A stretch of DNA of 64,000 nt from the NCBI GenBank assembly GCA_041738505.1, contig JBGSPQ010000023.1:4018-68017 (forward strand), given 5' to 3'. Below are positions 25,441 to 32,518 of the stretch, one piece after another (positions within the stretch are counted from its first letter, which is position 1; every line of letters starts with the position of its first letter). This DNA comes from JBGSPQ01 sp041738505. Its GTDB lineage: Bacteria > Patescibacteriota > Gracilibacteria > UBA1369. A program made the translations under genes and the position numbers. Below the pieces are notes generated by a model, which was not told where the DNA came from, did not search any database, and saw only the letters and a list, made by a program, of their open reading frames with translations.

Positions 25441-26541
25441 ATGAAAATAAAGAAAATGTTAGCGGTGGTCACGGTTACTTTTATTGCGTTACTGGCTTTT
25501 GCAGGTTGTACAACGGCTCCGGCTCCAACAAAAGCTCCGGAGGAGGTTCTTAAGGAGGGATTGACCAATTTATCCAAAGTCACGTCTCTTAAATATGATG
25601 TAGCTTTGAACGTAGATGCCAATGATGAGGAAAATGTTAATTCAAAAATGAATTTTAAATTGAACGGCGCGTTTGATATGAAGGATGAAAAAGATCCAAA
25701 AGTGATTCTTAAGTTGGACGGATCTGTAAAAAGTGAAGAACTGACCGGCTCCGCCAAATTGGATTTCATGTTAAATAAAGAAGCTGTTTATTTTAACGTG
25801 GGTGGACTGGATATGGGCGAAGTGATGCCTATTCCGGAGGATATGAAGGCTTACATGGGCAAGTGGTACAGCTATACATTACTGGAAGGTGCGGTGGATG
25901 ATATGTCCGAAGCCGCCGATACGGATTTTGATGTTGAGGAAATGGATGAACTGTGGGCAAAAACCACACCGGAATATGTCGGAACCGATTCGGTCGCGGG
26001 TGATCCCAGCTGGCGCTATAAGCTGGATATGGACGAAGAGGCGATCGCCGCTCTTACGGAGCAAGCCGCCACTGATGTTCAGCTTGAAGGAGCGGTTGTT
26101 ACGGGTGAAATATGGGTGAGCACAACAACCAATGTAGTTAACCAGTTTAAACTTTCCGTTAACAAAACTGCGACCGCCGAGGATAAAGCCAGCGGTACAA
26201 TGTCTTTGACTGTCACTCTTTCCGATATCAACAAGGCGGTTACAGTTAGTGCTCCCGCCGGTGTAACCGAGTTCCCGGTTGAACAATTTATGGCCGAACC
26301 ATCAGTTGCTCCGCTATTGATGTTGATGATGGGCGGTGGAGAAACGATGTACGATGAAAGCATGTATGATGACAGTATGCTCTACGATGGAGGCGAGACG
26401 GGAGATTTTGACGCTTCCACCTTTGAAGGCATGGAAGGTACGGAAATGACGGAAGAGGAGCTGAACGCTCTGATGGAGGGTATGGATTTGGAGGGGCTGG
26501 ATGCGGAGGAACTGGAGGGTCTGGAGATGGCTGTTCAGTAA
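25441..26541 (+). CDS. Predicted lipoprotein, LolA/LppX-like fold, acidic C-terminus
   Basis: The 366-residue protein has a signal peptide with lipobox LAFAGC (cysteine near residue 23). Residues about 35-285 alternate beta strands as in LppX/LprG or DUF6612-type lipoproteins: SLKYDVALNVDANDEENVNSKMNF, LKLDGSVKSEELTGSAKLDF, VYFNVGGLDM, then WRYKLDMDEEAI and GEIWVSTTTNVVNQFKLSV. The last 70 residues are extremely acidic and Met/Gly-rich (TMYDESMYDDSMLYDGG, EEELNALMEGMDLEGLDAEE), which is not typical of those families. It is monocistronic, with a clear promoter and terminator. It is probably surface-anchored and may bind a hydrophobic ligand; the acidic tail could bind cations. The function is inferred from fold resemblance only. 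Confidence 0.85.
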   Translation: MKIKKMLAVVTVTFIALLAFAGCTTAPAPTKAPEEVLKEGLTNLSKVTSLKYDVALNVDANDEENVNSKMNFKLNGAFDMKDEKDPKVILKLDGSVKSEELTGSAKLDFMLNKEAVYFNVGGLDMGEVMPIPEDMKAYMGKWYSYTLLEGAVDDMSEAADTDFDVEEMDELWAKTTPEYVGTDSVAGDPSWRYKLDMDEEAIAALTEQAATDVQLEGAVVTGEIWVSTTTNVVNQFKLSVNKTATAEDKASGTMSLTVTLSDINKAVTVSAPAGVTEFPVEQFMAEPSVAPLLMLMMGGGETMYDESMYDDSMLYDGGETGDFDASTFEGMEGTEMTEEELNALMEGMDLEGLDAEELEGLEMAVQ

Positions 26542-26565
26542 AGGGTGAAGTAATAAGTTGAGTGG

Positions 26566-26597
26566 AAAAAGCCCCCCGGCGTGCCGGGGGGCTTTTT
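26566..26597. terminator. Bidirectional terminator
   Basis: A perfect 15-base stem AAAAAGCCCCCCGGC / GCCGGGGGGCTTTTT with a two-base centre occupies 26566-26597. It lies between the convergent lipoprotein gene and the TrmB regulator gene and can serve both. Confidence 0.95.
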
Positions 26598-26604
26598 AAG
26601 TCAG

Positions 26605-27426
26605 TCAGGGACAATCGCTGTTTTCGTGGCGTTGGCGCATGATGCTGGTCATGGTGGAATCAAATTTTTTAGCACCTTCCCAGACCAGATCAAATATTTT
26701 TTTGTAGGCGCGGGACATTTCTTCGCTTTCTATCATCAGTCCGAATTGTTCGTTCAAAGAGGCCAGTGATACTTTGCATCCGTGGATTATGATATTCAGG
26801 TGAAAATTGAATTCCGGCGGTATCAGGCGGCTTTCGCGGAGTTCAAGGGCGTCGTTTTTTTTGCGCCGGTAGCTGTGTCTGTTGGCGGGGTAAATGGCTT
26901 TCAGCCTAATTCCTTTTTTTGACCGTCGTGCTTCATATTCGTTCCAGTATTCGGGTTGGGGCAATCCCATTTCATCCAGGCTGGAATAAATGCGGATCAG
27001 TCCGTCCGTGGCAAGGGTGTCTTCCATGATATTTTTGATTGCCTCGGCTCCTTCAAAAAAGACCACACTTGGTTTTACGGTGTAGTCTTTTTGCAGGGTG
27101 TTGAATTGTGTTATCAGGTTGTCTATGTTTTCTATGGTGTCATTTAGTCTGCCCTTTTTGATATTCAGTTGCTGCAGGATGACTTTCGGATCGGTGGGGT
27201 GGAAGTAGAGGATTTTGTTTTTCATGCTTTTTTGGGCGAATCCTTTTTCCGCCAGTGTGTTTAAAAGGTTATAACAGCCGGAGCGGTTTAGCCCGCATCG
27301 TTTGGCTATGATGCTGGCCGGGTTGGCGCCAATGTCGTGCATGACAAGGTAAATGTTGGCTTCTTTTGCGGTTAAGCCTATTTCTTTGAGAGTCTGGAAA
27401 AGCCCGATTGTCCCTTCAAACAGCAT
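26605..27426 (-). CDS. TrmB-family transcriptional regulator
   Basis: The 273-residue protein has an N-terminal winged HTH at residues about 8-75 (LKEIGLTAKEANIYLVMHDIGANPASIIAKRCGLNRSGCYNLLNTLAEKG). A coiled-coil dimerisation helix follows (LNIKKGRLNDTIENIDNLITQFNTL), then a C-terminal domain with FFEGAEAIKNIMEDTL and RLKAIYPANRHSYR, which matches the PLD-like C-terminal region of short TrmB proteins. This family binds sugars or other ligands in archaea; the bacterial members are poorly studied. The gene stands alone between a terminator and a promoter that overlaps a 10-base palindrome, so it is probably autoregulated. The target genes are not evident; ComEC lies divergently 150 bases away. 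Confidence 0.9.
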   Translation of the reverse strand: MLFEGTIGLFQTLKEIGLTAKEANIYLVMHDIGANPASIIAKRCGLNRSGCYNLLNTLAEKGFAQKSMKNKILYFHPTDPKVILQQLNIKKGRLNDTIENIDNLITQFNTLQKDYTVKPSVVFFEGAEAIKNIMEDTLATDGLIRIYSSLDEMGLPQPEYWNEYEARRSKKGIRLKAIYPANRHSYRRKKNDALELRESRLIPPEFNFHLNIIIHGCKVSLASLNEQFGLMIESEEMSRAYKKIFDLVWEGAKKFDSTMTSIMRQRHENSDCP

Positions 27427-27458
27427 CTGTATAGGCGTTACATCATAAAAAGTGACTA

Positions 27459-27487
27459 ACGATAGTACTATAGTGACATACTGTCAA
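27459..27487 (-). promoter_or_regulatory. trmB-type gene promoter overlapped by a palindrome
   Basis: On the minus strand TTGACA (27482-27487) is followed after 17 bases by TATCGT (27459-27464). The perfect palindrome ATAGTACTAT (27462-27471) lies across the -10 and spacer, an ideal place for a repressor dimer. Confidence 0.6.
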
Positions 27488-27578
27488 GTTTTTTGTTTAA
27501 TCTAATCCAAAGGGGTGAGCCGGAATATTTAAGCTATTTTTAATATTTCCATAAGGTTTTTCGGTTAATTTGATTTGT

Positions 27579-29093
27579 ATGACCAAATCCATGATTTTGC
27601 GGTACGGGCTTTACGGCTTTTTCCTTGGCGTTGGGGCGGGGGATGTTTTCAGGGGTGGAGAGGAGGTGTTTTGGATGATGATAGTTGTTGTTTTGATTTT
27701 TTCCTTATCCATGAGGTTTACCGGCCGGTGGTCCGGGGCGGCGGCTTGGGCGGTACCGGTGTTTTTTGTTTTGGGTGTGATAAGAATTTCGCTGGCGACG
27801 GCGGGGGCGGAGATGACTGACGTTTCTTATTTCAATGACATGCCTCAAAAAATCATGATTGAGGGGGTGGTTTCCACGCAACCGGAGTTGCGAAATAATG
27901 CCCAGTATATAATGTTGTCCGCCGAAAAAATATATTTTCCGGAAAGGGTTTTTGAGGCCGGGGGAAGGGTTTTGATCAAAGCGGGGACTTTTCCGTCTTA
28001 TCATTATGCGGATAAATTAAAAGTGTCGGGACAGCTTTTAAGCCCCGCCGACTTTGAGGGGTTTTCTTACAAGGATTATTTAGCCAAGGATAATGTTTAT
28101 TCGGTTATGTACCGTCCTTTTATTTCACTGGTGGAAGAGGAGCGTGGTGATTTTGCCGGTTTGGATTTTTTTGGTGCGATTTATTGGCTTAAGTCTTTGA
28201 TTAAGGGGAGGATTGAAACTTATTTGAACGAGCCCGCGGCGGGTATCGCGCTGGGACTTTTAATCGGGGCGCGTTCTTCCATTCCGCAGGAGATTCTGGA
28301 TGATTTTCAGATGACGGGGCTGACTCATATTCTGGCGATTTCGGGGTATAACATTACTTTGATTATCAATGTGTTTGCTTTGCTGATGGGGGGCGCCGGC
28401 AGGCGCCCGCGGTTTTGGGTGACCTGCGCGATGATTGGTGTTTTTGCGGTGTTGACGGGGTTGTCGGCCAGCGTGGTGCGCGCTTCGGTAATGGGTGTGC
28501 TGGCGATTCTGGCGGGTTATGTGGGTAGAAAGGGTTCTGGTCTGCAAATGCTTATGTTCAGCGGGTTTTTGATGGTCGCGGTCAATCCGTTGATTATGCT
28601 CCGCGACATTTCTTTTCAGTTGTCCTTTCTTTCTACAATGGGTCTTTTGGTTTTACTTCCGTTGATTGAAAACTTGTTCAAAAAACTGCCTCCTCTTATC
28701 AGCGAAAGTCTTGCTGTCACTCTGGCGGCGACGGTTTTTACAACACCCGTGATTTTAATTAATTTTGAAAGATTTTCTTTAATTTCCCCGATTGCCAATG
28801 TCATTTTTCTGCCACTGATTCCCATGATTATGTTTATGTCCTTTCTGACTTTTTGCGGGTCTTTGCTTTTCGCTCCCATTGCGTATCTTTTTGCGGCCGT
28901 CTCCTGGTTATTGATAGAAATTCTGCTTACAGGCGTGGGGTTCGTGGCAAAAATTCCTTTCGCCATGATTGATATCGGCGGTTTTACGGCGCCACTGCTC
29001 TTTGCCTATTATGGAATTTTATTCGCGGTTATCAACTTTTTTCGTAAATCCAAATCGGGGCCAGCCGGGTTGTCGGATCCCGCTCAATTTTAG
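27579..29093 (+). CDS. comEC: ComEC/Rec2-family DNA uptake channel, channel domain only
   Basis: The 504-residue polytopic membrane protein has an N-terminal DUF4131-type segment with membrane helices, an OB-like extracellular part (MIEGVVSTQPELRN, VSGQLLSPADFEGFSYKDYLA) and the competence domain. That domain contains GLLIGARSSIPQEILDDFQMTGLTHILAISGYNI, GLSASVVRASVMG and MLMFSGFLMVAVNPLIML. These signatures identify the channel that passes single-stranded DNA across the cytoplasmic membrane. The metallo-beta-lactamase-like nuclease domain that follows in long ComEC proteins is absent; the gene ends soon after the last helix. I prefer the ATG at 27579 over the upstream TTG. Its 3' end overlaps the convergent methyltransferase gene by 62 bases. 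Confidence 0.92.
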   Translation: MTKSMILRYGLYGFFLGVGAGDVFRGGEEVFWMMIVVVLIFSLSMRFTGRWSGAAAWAVPVFFVLGVIRISLATAGAEMTDVSYFNDMPQKIMIEGVVSTQPELRNNAQYIMLSAEKIYFPERVFEAGGRVLIKAGTFPSYHYADKLKVSGQLLSPADFEGFSYKDYLAKDNVYSVMYRPFISLVEEERGDFAGLDFFGAIYWLKSLIKGRIETYLNEPAAGIALGLLIGARSSIPQEILDDFQMTGLTHILAISGYNITLIINVFALLMGGAGRRPRFWVTCAMIGVFAVLTGLSASVVRASVMGVLAILAGYVGRKGSGLQMLMFSGFLMVAVNPLIMLRDISFQLSFLSTMGLLVLLPLIENLFKKLPPLISESLAVTLAATVFTTPVILINFERFSLISPIANVIFLPLIPMIMFMSFLTFCGSLLFAPIAYLFAAVSWLLIEILLTGVGFVAKIPFAMIDIGGFTAPLLFAYYGILFAVINFFRKSKSGPAGLSDPAQF

Positions 29094-29625
29094 TTTTTTC
29101 GGTCCAGGGGGAAACGGGAAAGGCATATGAAATAACTTTGGCTCCTTTTTTCAGTTCGCGGCTTAATTTGGGCTCCAGTTTGGCCAGTGTTTCGGGCAGA
29201 AGATAACAGAAAATTACGTCGGCGTCGGAGAGGTTGTGTTTTTTAAAATTGCCAAAGACTATTTTGGCTTTTGATTTCCAGAGCAGGTGTTTGAATCTGG
29301 CCAGCAGGTAGACGAATGGTGAAAGTTCAAATCCGGTTGCGGATATTTCGTATTGTTTGGATGCCTGATGAACAATGCGGCCGTCCCCGCAGCCTATGTC
29401 GTAAATTTTGTCGCCTTTTTTCAACCCGGCCGCCTTAATCATGCGGTCCACCGCCGTCATGGGCGTTGGCACAAATGGTGCGCCGTTAACCTGCGCGGCC
29501 AGTGTGGGGTAAAGTATCAAAATGAAAAGCGCCAGCGAATAGATGCTCTGATTGGTTGTGGATATCAGGTAAAAAAACGGGAGCATTACCAGAATTATGC
29601 CGGTGATGTAGAAAAAATCTTTCAT
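29032..29625 (-). CDS. Membrane-anchored class I SAM methyltransferase (tandem copy 2)
   Basis: The 197-residue protein begins with two hydrophobic helices (residues 5-45), then a Rossmann methyltransferase with motif I KIYDIGCGDGRIV (near 80), GFELSPFVYLLARF (motif II-like) and DADVIFCYLLPETLAKL (motif IV). The C-terminal part is PTTRLAPIWIYEKS. It is a paralogue of the gene just upstream, with the same architecture; that gene's stop codon abuts this start codon. The substrate is unknown. Similar small proteins with membrane helices plus a DIGCGDG motif are found widely in this group. Its last 62 bases overlap the end of comEC on the other strand. Confidence 0.88.
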   Translation of the reverse strand: MKDFFYITGIILVMLPFFYLISTTNQSIYSLALFILILYPTLAAQVNGAPFVPTPMTAVDRMIKAAGLKKGDKIYDIGCGDGRIVHQASKQYEISATGFELSPFVYLLARFKHLLWKSKAKIVFGNFKKHNLSDADVIFCYLLPETLAKLEPKLSRELKKGAKVISYAFPVSPWTEKTKIERDPTTRLAPIWIYEKS

Positions 29626-30180
29626 TTAAATCTCATATAAATATACTGTCGGCAGTCTTTTTTTGGGATCGCGCGGCCAGGTTTTTTTGGGTTGCAGGCC
29701 TTTGATGGAAAAAGAGTTGCTGTAAATTCTGGTGCCTTTTCGGCATTCTTTTTGGAATTTATTATTTAACTCGGTCATCACGTCGGGGCCCAGATAGCAG
29801 TATATTACGTCCGCCTTGGAAAGATCGGCACGGAAAAAATTTTCCATTTTTACAACCACTTTCGCTTTGTTCAGGTATTTTCGCAGTTGCGCCAATAAAT
29901 AGGGGAGCATGGCATTTTCGTATCCGATTCCCTGTTCGCCGGTTTTCTTTTCCGCCTCCAATAAAAAACGCGCGTCGCCGCAGCCCAGGTCGTACACCTT
30001 TTCTCCTTTTTTAAGGTCGCAAATTGAAATTATGTAATTAATAATTCTTCCGCTGGTCGGCACAAATGGCACTTTTGCCAGCAGGTTGGCCACCAGCGTC
30101 ATAAAATAAATGCCGATCAGGGCGATGGTCAGTACAAAAACCGTGTAGTACGCGATGATAAAAAATATTGAACTGTCCAT
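29626..30180 (-). CDS. Membrane-anchored class I SAM methyltransferase (tandem copy 1)
   Basis: The 184-residue protein has one strong N-terminal membrane helix (FIIAYYTVFVLTIALIGIYFMTLVANLL). The methyltransferase core carries VYDLGCGDARFLLEA (motif I), GIGYENAMLPYLLAQL (motif II-like) and KADVIYCYLGPDVMTEL (motif IV). The end RLPTVYLYEI matches the end of the second copy. The two genes are arranged head to tail with no intervening base, so they are translated together and may form a heteromeric enzyme. The substrate is unknown; the membrane anchor suggests a lipid or membrane protein, but this is inference. Confidence 0.88.
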   Translation of the reverse strand: MDSSIFFIIAYYTVFVLTIALIGIYFMTLVANLLAKVPFVPTSGRIINYIISICDLKKGEKVYDLGCGDARFLLEAEKKTGEQGIGYENAMLPYLLAQLRKYLNKAKVVVKMENFFRADLSKADVIYCYLGPDVMTELNNKFQKECRKGTRIYSNSFSIKGLQPKKTWPRDPKKRLPTVYLYEI

Positions 30181-30212
30181 GTTGTAGCCGAGGGCGTTAG
30201 TGAAATCTGCTT

Positions 30213-30242
30213 ATTGTAGCACAAAACCGCCTTCCATAACAA
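30213..30242 (-). promoter_or_regulatory. Promoter of the methyltransferase pair
   Basis: On the minus strand TTGTTA (30237-30242) and an extended -10 TGCTACAAT (-10 at 30213-30218) are separated by 18 bases, 33 bases before the ATG at 30180. Confidence 0.6.
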
Positions 30243-30254
30243 GGAGCCGGCGCT

Positions 30255-32507
30255 TTAAGCCGCCATGTCCAGTTTCTTTAAATCCTTTTTTTCCAGGATT
30301 TCCTCCAACTTATCTTCATCAATTCCGATTTTGCGCCTTTCCGCCATATCCGCCACATTGCCCGCTATGTTTGCTTTCATTTGTTCCTCTATATAGTCGG
30401 CCTGTCTTTGACCTTCGGCGCCGCTCAATTTTTGTCCGCTGGAGTTTTTGAACTGAATAAATTTTGCCGCGGTCTGTTCGGACGACTTGATTATGTCCGA
30501 TACAATCGGACGCCTCATTCCGGACAAAACCTCACTGCTTACGGTGTCTTTGTCGGTGTTGATTGTCAGGATTTCTTCGGCTTTGCCTTCTTTGTTCAAT
30601 ACCGAGGAGCCTTCGGTATATTTTTCAAGCGCTTCGGCAACCTCCCAGTCCTCCGAGTCTTTTTGGCGTTTGGCCGCCACAATGGTGCCGTGTTGGGCTT
30701 CGCTGGATTTGGTCTCGTCGGCGGCGACGCTTAGTACGGTAAAATATTCGCGTTGTTTGTTTACGTCCTGTTGGCGCAGGGCTTCGGCCATCAGCGCGCT
30801 TTCCGCATCTTTGCCGGTTGTGTCTTTTTCTTTGCTTTGTCCCGTCTTTGATTTCACCTCTTTAATTCGGCTTTGCGCGATAATGTCATCTGGATCCATA
30901 TCCAGTATTTCTTTGTAATAATCCAGGGCGTCTTCGAATTCCCCGTCACGTTCGGCGGTGGTTGCCCGATTGGTTAAATCCTGAATTCTTTTTTTGCTGA
31001 TTTTTTCGGCGCTTTCAATATCCTTTTTTTCCGCTTTTTCCGGTTTTTTGTTTTTATCCGCGCTTTCAATTTTTTCTTCCAGTCGCGTTACCATTTCCAG
31101 TTTACGGTGAAAACCGGCTTCAAAAAACGCTTCGTTTCCTTTTTGCAGATTTTCCGGCAGAGCCGTAAATCTTTCAAATAGGGCGGTATAGGGGGCGAGC
31201 AGGGCTTCGAATCCGTCCACGGTTTCTCTTTTGTAATCCATGGATTCTTTCGCCCATTTTTTTAGTGATTTTTCCCGCGTGATTTTTGCGATGTGCTTTT
31301 TTTCCACGGCTTTATCCAGCATCTTTTTGTAATTTTCGGTGAGGCGTTTTTCTTCTGTGGTTGTTTCGACGCTTTCTTTAGCCACCTTTTTGAGTCCGGG
31401 AATCAGTTCCTCTTTTTTCTTTTTGTAATCCGATTTGTAAAAATCAAGACGCAGTTTTTCCAGTTTGGCGGGTTTTTCGTTTTTGCCCAGTTTTTTGAGC
31501 AGATCTTCAAATTCGTCGGAGAGTTTTTGTTCCAGCTTAAATTGTGAGTCCAGCTTTGCGAGCGCACCAACTTTGTCTTTTAAATCACATTCTTTAAAGT
31601 AGGCATAGGCTTGGTCTTTGCCGTCTTCCGAAATATGTTTGTTAAGAGGGTGGCTGCGCTGAAGGTTACGGTAGTCGTTGGTTAATTCGTTTTCAACATT
31701 TTCAGCGGCGTTTCTTTTTTCGTCCAGAGGAAGTGTGTTGAAGCCGGGCGCCAGACTTTTGTATTTATCCGGCAGGGCGTTGTAGCCGGCGGTCAGCTCT
31801 TTTCTCTCCTTTAGTTCGGAGCGAATGCCGTTGACGATTTTGGCCTGGTCGTGGCGAGTGCTGTCGTTTAATTGTTCGGTGAGTTCTTTTTTTTCATCCT
31901 CGGAAAACGCTTCGGAATTATCGGCAAAGATTTTTTCGGCTTCGCGGATATGGGCTTTGCTTTTTTCCATTTCGCCGACAAGGTTTTTAACTTCGCTGCG
32001 GCGCAGGGTGTGCAGGTAATCGTTATTGTCGGGCATCAGCTCTTTGGCCCGGCGGAGCATTTCCATCCTTTCTTCAATGTCGTTTTCCAGCGCGCTCAGC
32101 CATTCCCGTTTGCCGGCGGCGTCCAGTTTCATAAAGTCCTCTATGTATTCATCGGCGGCATCCAATCCGCGTTTTGTATCAATTCCAAAAGCGTCCCGGT
32201 TTTTGTTGATGATGCCGGTGTACGATTCTATCATTCCTCTTATTTCCTGTCGGTCTTTGTCCACCTGAAGTTTGTATTGTCTTATCGCCGACAGATTTGT
32301 GTCGTCAACCTCGTTGGCGAGTGCTTCAAAATAGTACTGTTTTTCGCCATCGTTGAATTCTGTTGCCTGTCTGATGGATCGGGCAAGGGCGCTTCTTTCG
32401 CTGTTGATTTCACGCACGTCGTAGGAGTCCAGTTTTTTTTGATCAACGGCTCTTGCCTGATTTTCCGAGACGTCAAATTTATCAAAGTTGTCTATTTTGT
32501 TGGCCAT
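30255..32507 (-). CDS. Large helical protein with a TPR-like segment, unknown function
   Basis: The 750-residue protein has no signal peptide or membrane helix and is strongly charged. Residues 1-500 are long amphipathic helices with repeats of the type KELTEQLNDSTRHDQAKIVNGIRSEL and a recurring K/E-rich heptad pattern. A TPR unit is near residues 520-555 (KRIQDLTNRATTAERDGEFEDALDYYKEILDMDPDDIIAQSRI). After it come a Lys/Asp linker and a C-terminal helical domain. The family is not recognised. The gene starts 11 bases after the ribonucleotide reductase gene on the same strand, so it is probably co-transcribed. It resembles other lineage-specific cytoplasmic scaffolds in this window. Confidence 0.82.
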   Translation of the reverse strand: MANKIDNFDKFDVSENQARAVDQKKLDSYDVREINSERSALARSIRQATEFNDGEKQYYFEALANEVDDTNLSAIRQYKLQVDKDRQEIRGMIESYTGIINKNRDAFGIDTKRGLDAADEYIEDFMKLDAAGKREWLSALENDIEERMEMLRRAKELMPDNNDYLHTLRRSEVKNLVGEMEKSKAHIREAEKIFADNSEAFSEDEKKELTEQLNDSTRHDQAKIVNGIRSELKERKELTAGYNALPDKYKSLAPGFNTLPLDEKRNAAENVENELTNDYRNLQRSHPLNKHISEDGKDQAYAYFKECDLKDKVGALAKLDSQFKLEQKLSDEFEDLLKKLGKNEKPAKLEKLRLDFYKSDYKKKKEELIPGLKKVAKESVETTTEEKRLTENYKKMLDKAVEKKHIAKITREKSLKKWAKESMDYKRETVDGFEALLAPYTALFERFTALPENLQKGNEAFFEAGFHRKLEMVTRLEEKIESADKNKKPEKAEKKDIESAEKISKKRIQDLTNRATTAERDGEFEDALDYYKEILDMDPDDIIAQSRIKEVKSKTGQSKEKDTTGKDAESALMAEALRQQDVNKQREYFTVLSVAADETKSSEAQHGTIVAAKRQKDSEDWEVAEALEKYTEGSSVLNKEGKAEEILTINTDKDTVSSEVLSGMRRPIVSDIIKSSEQTAAKFIQFKNSSGQKLSGAEGQRQADYIEEQMKANIAGNVADMAERRKIGIDEDKLEEILEKKDLKKLDMAA

Positions 32508-32518
32508 GATGATTTGGT

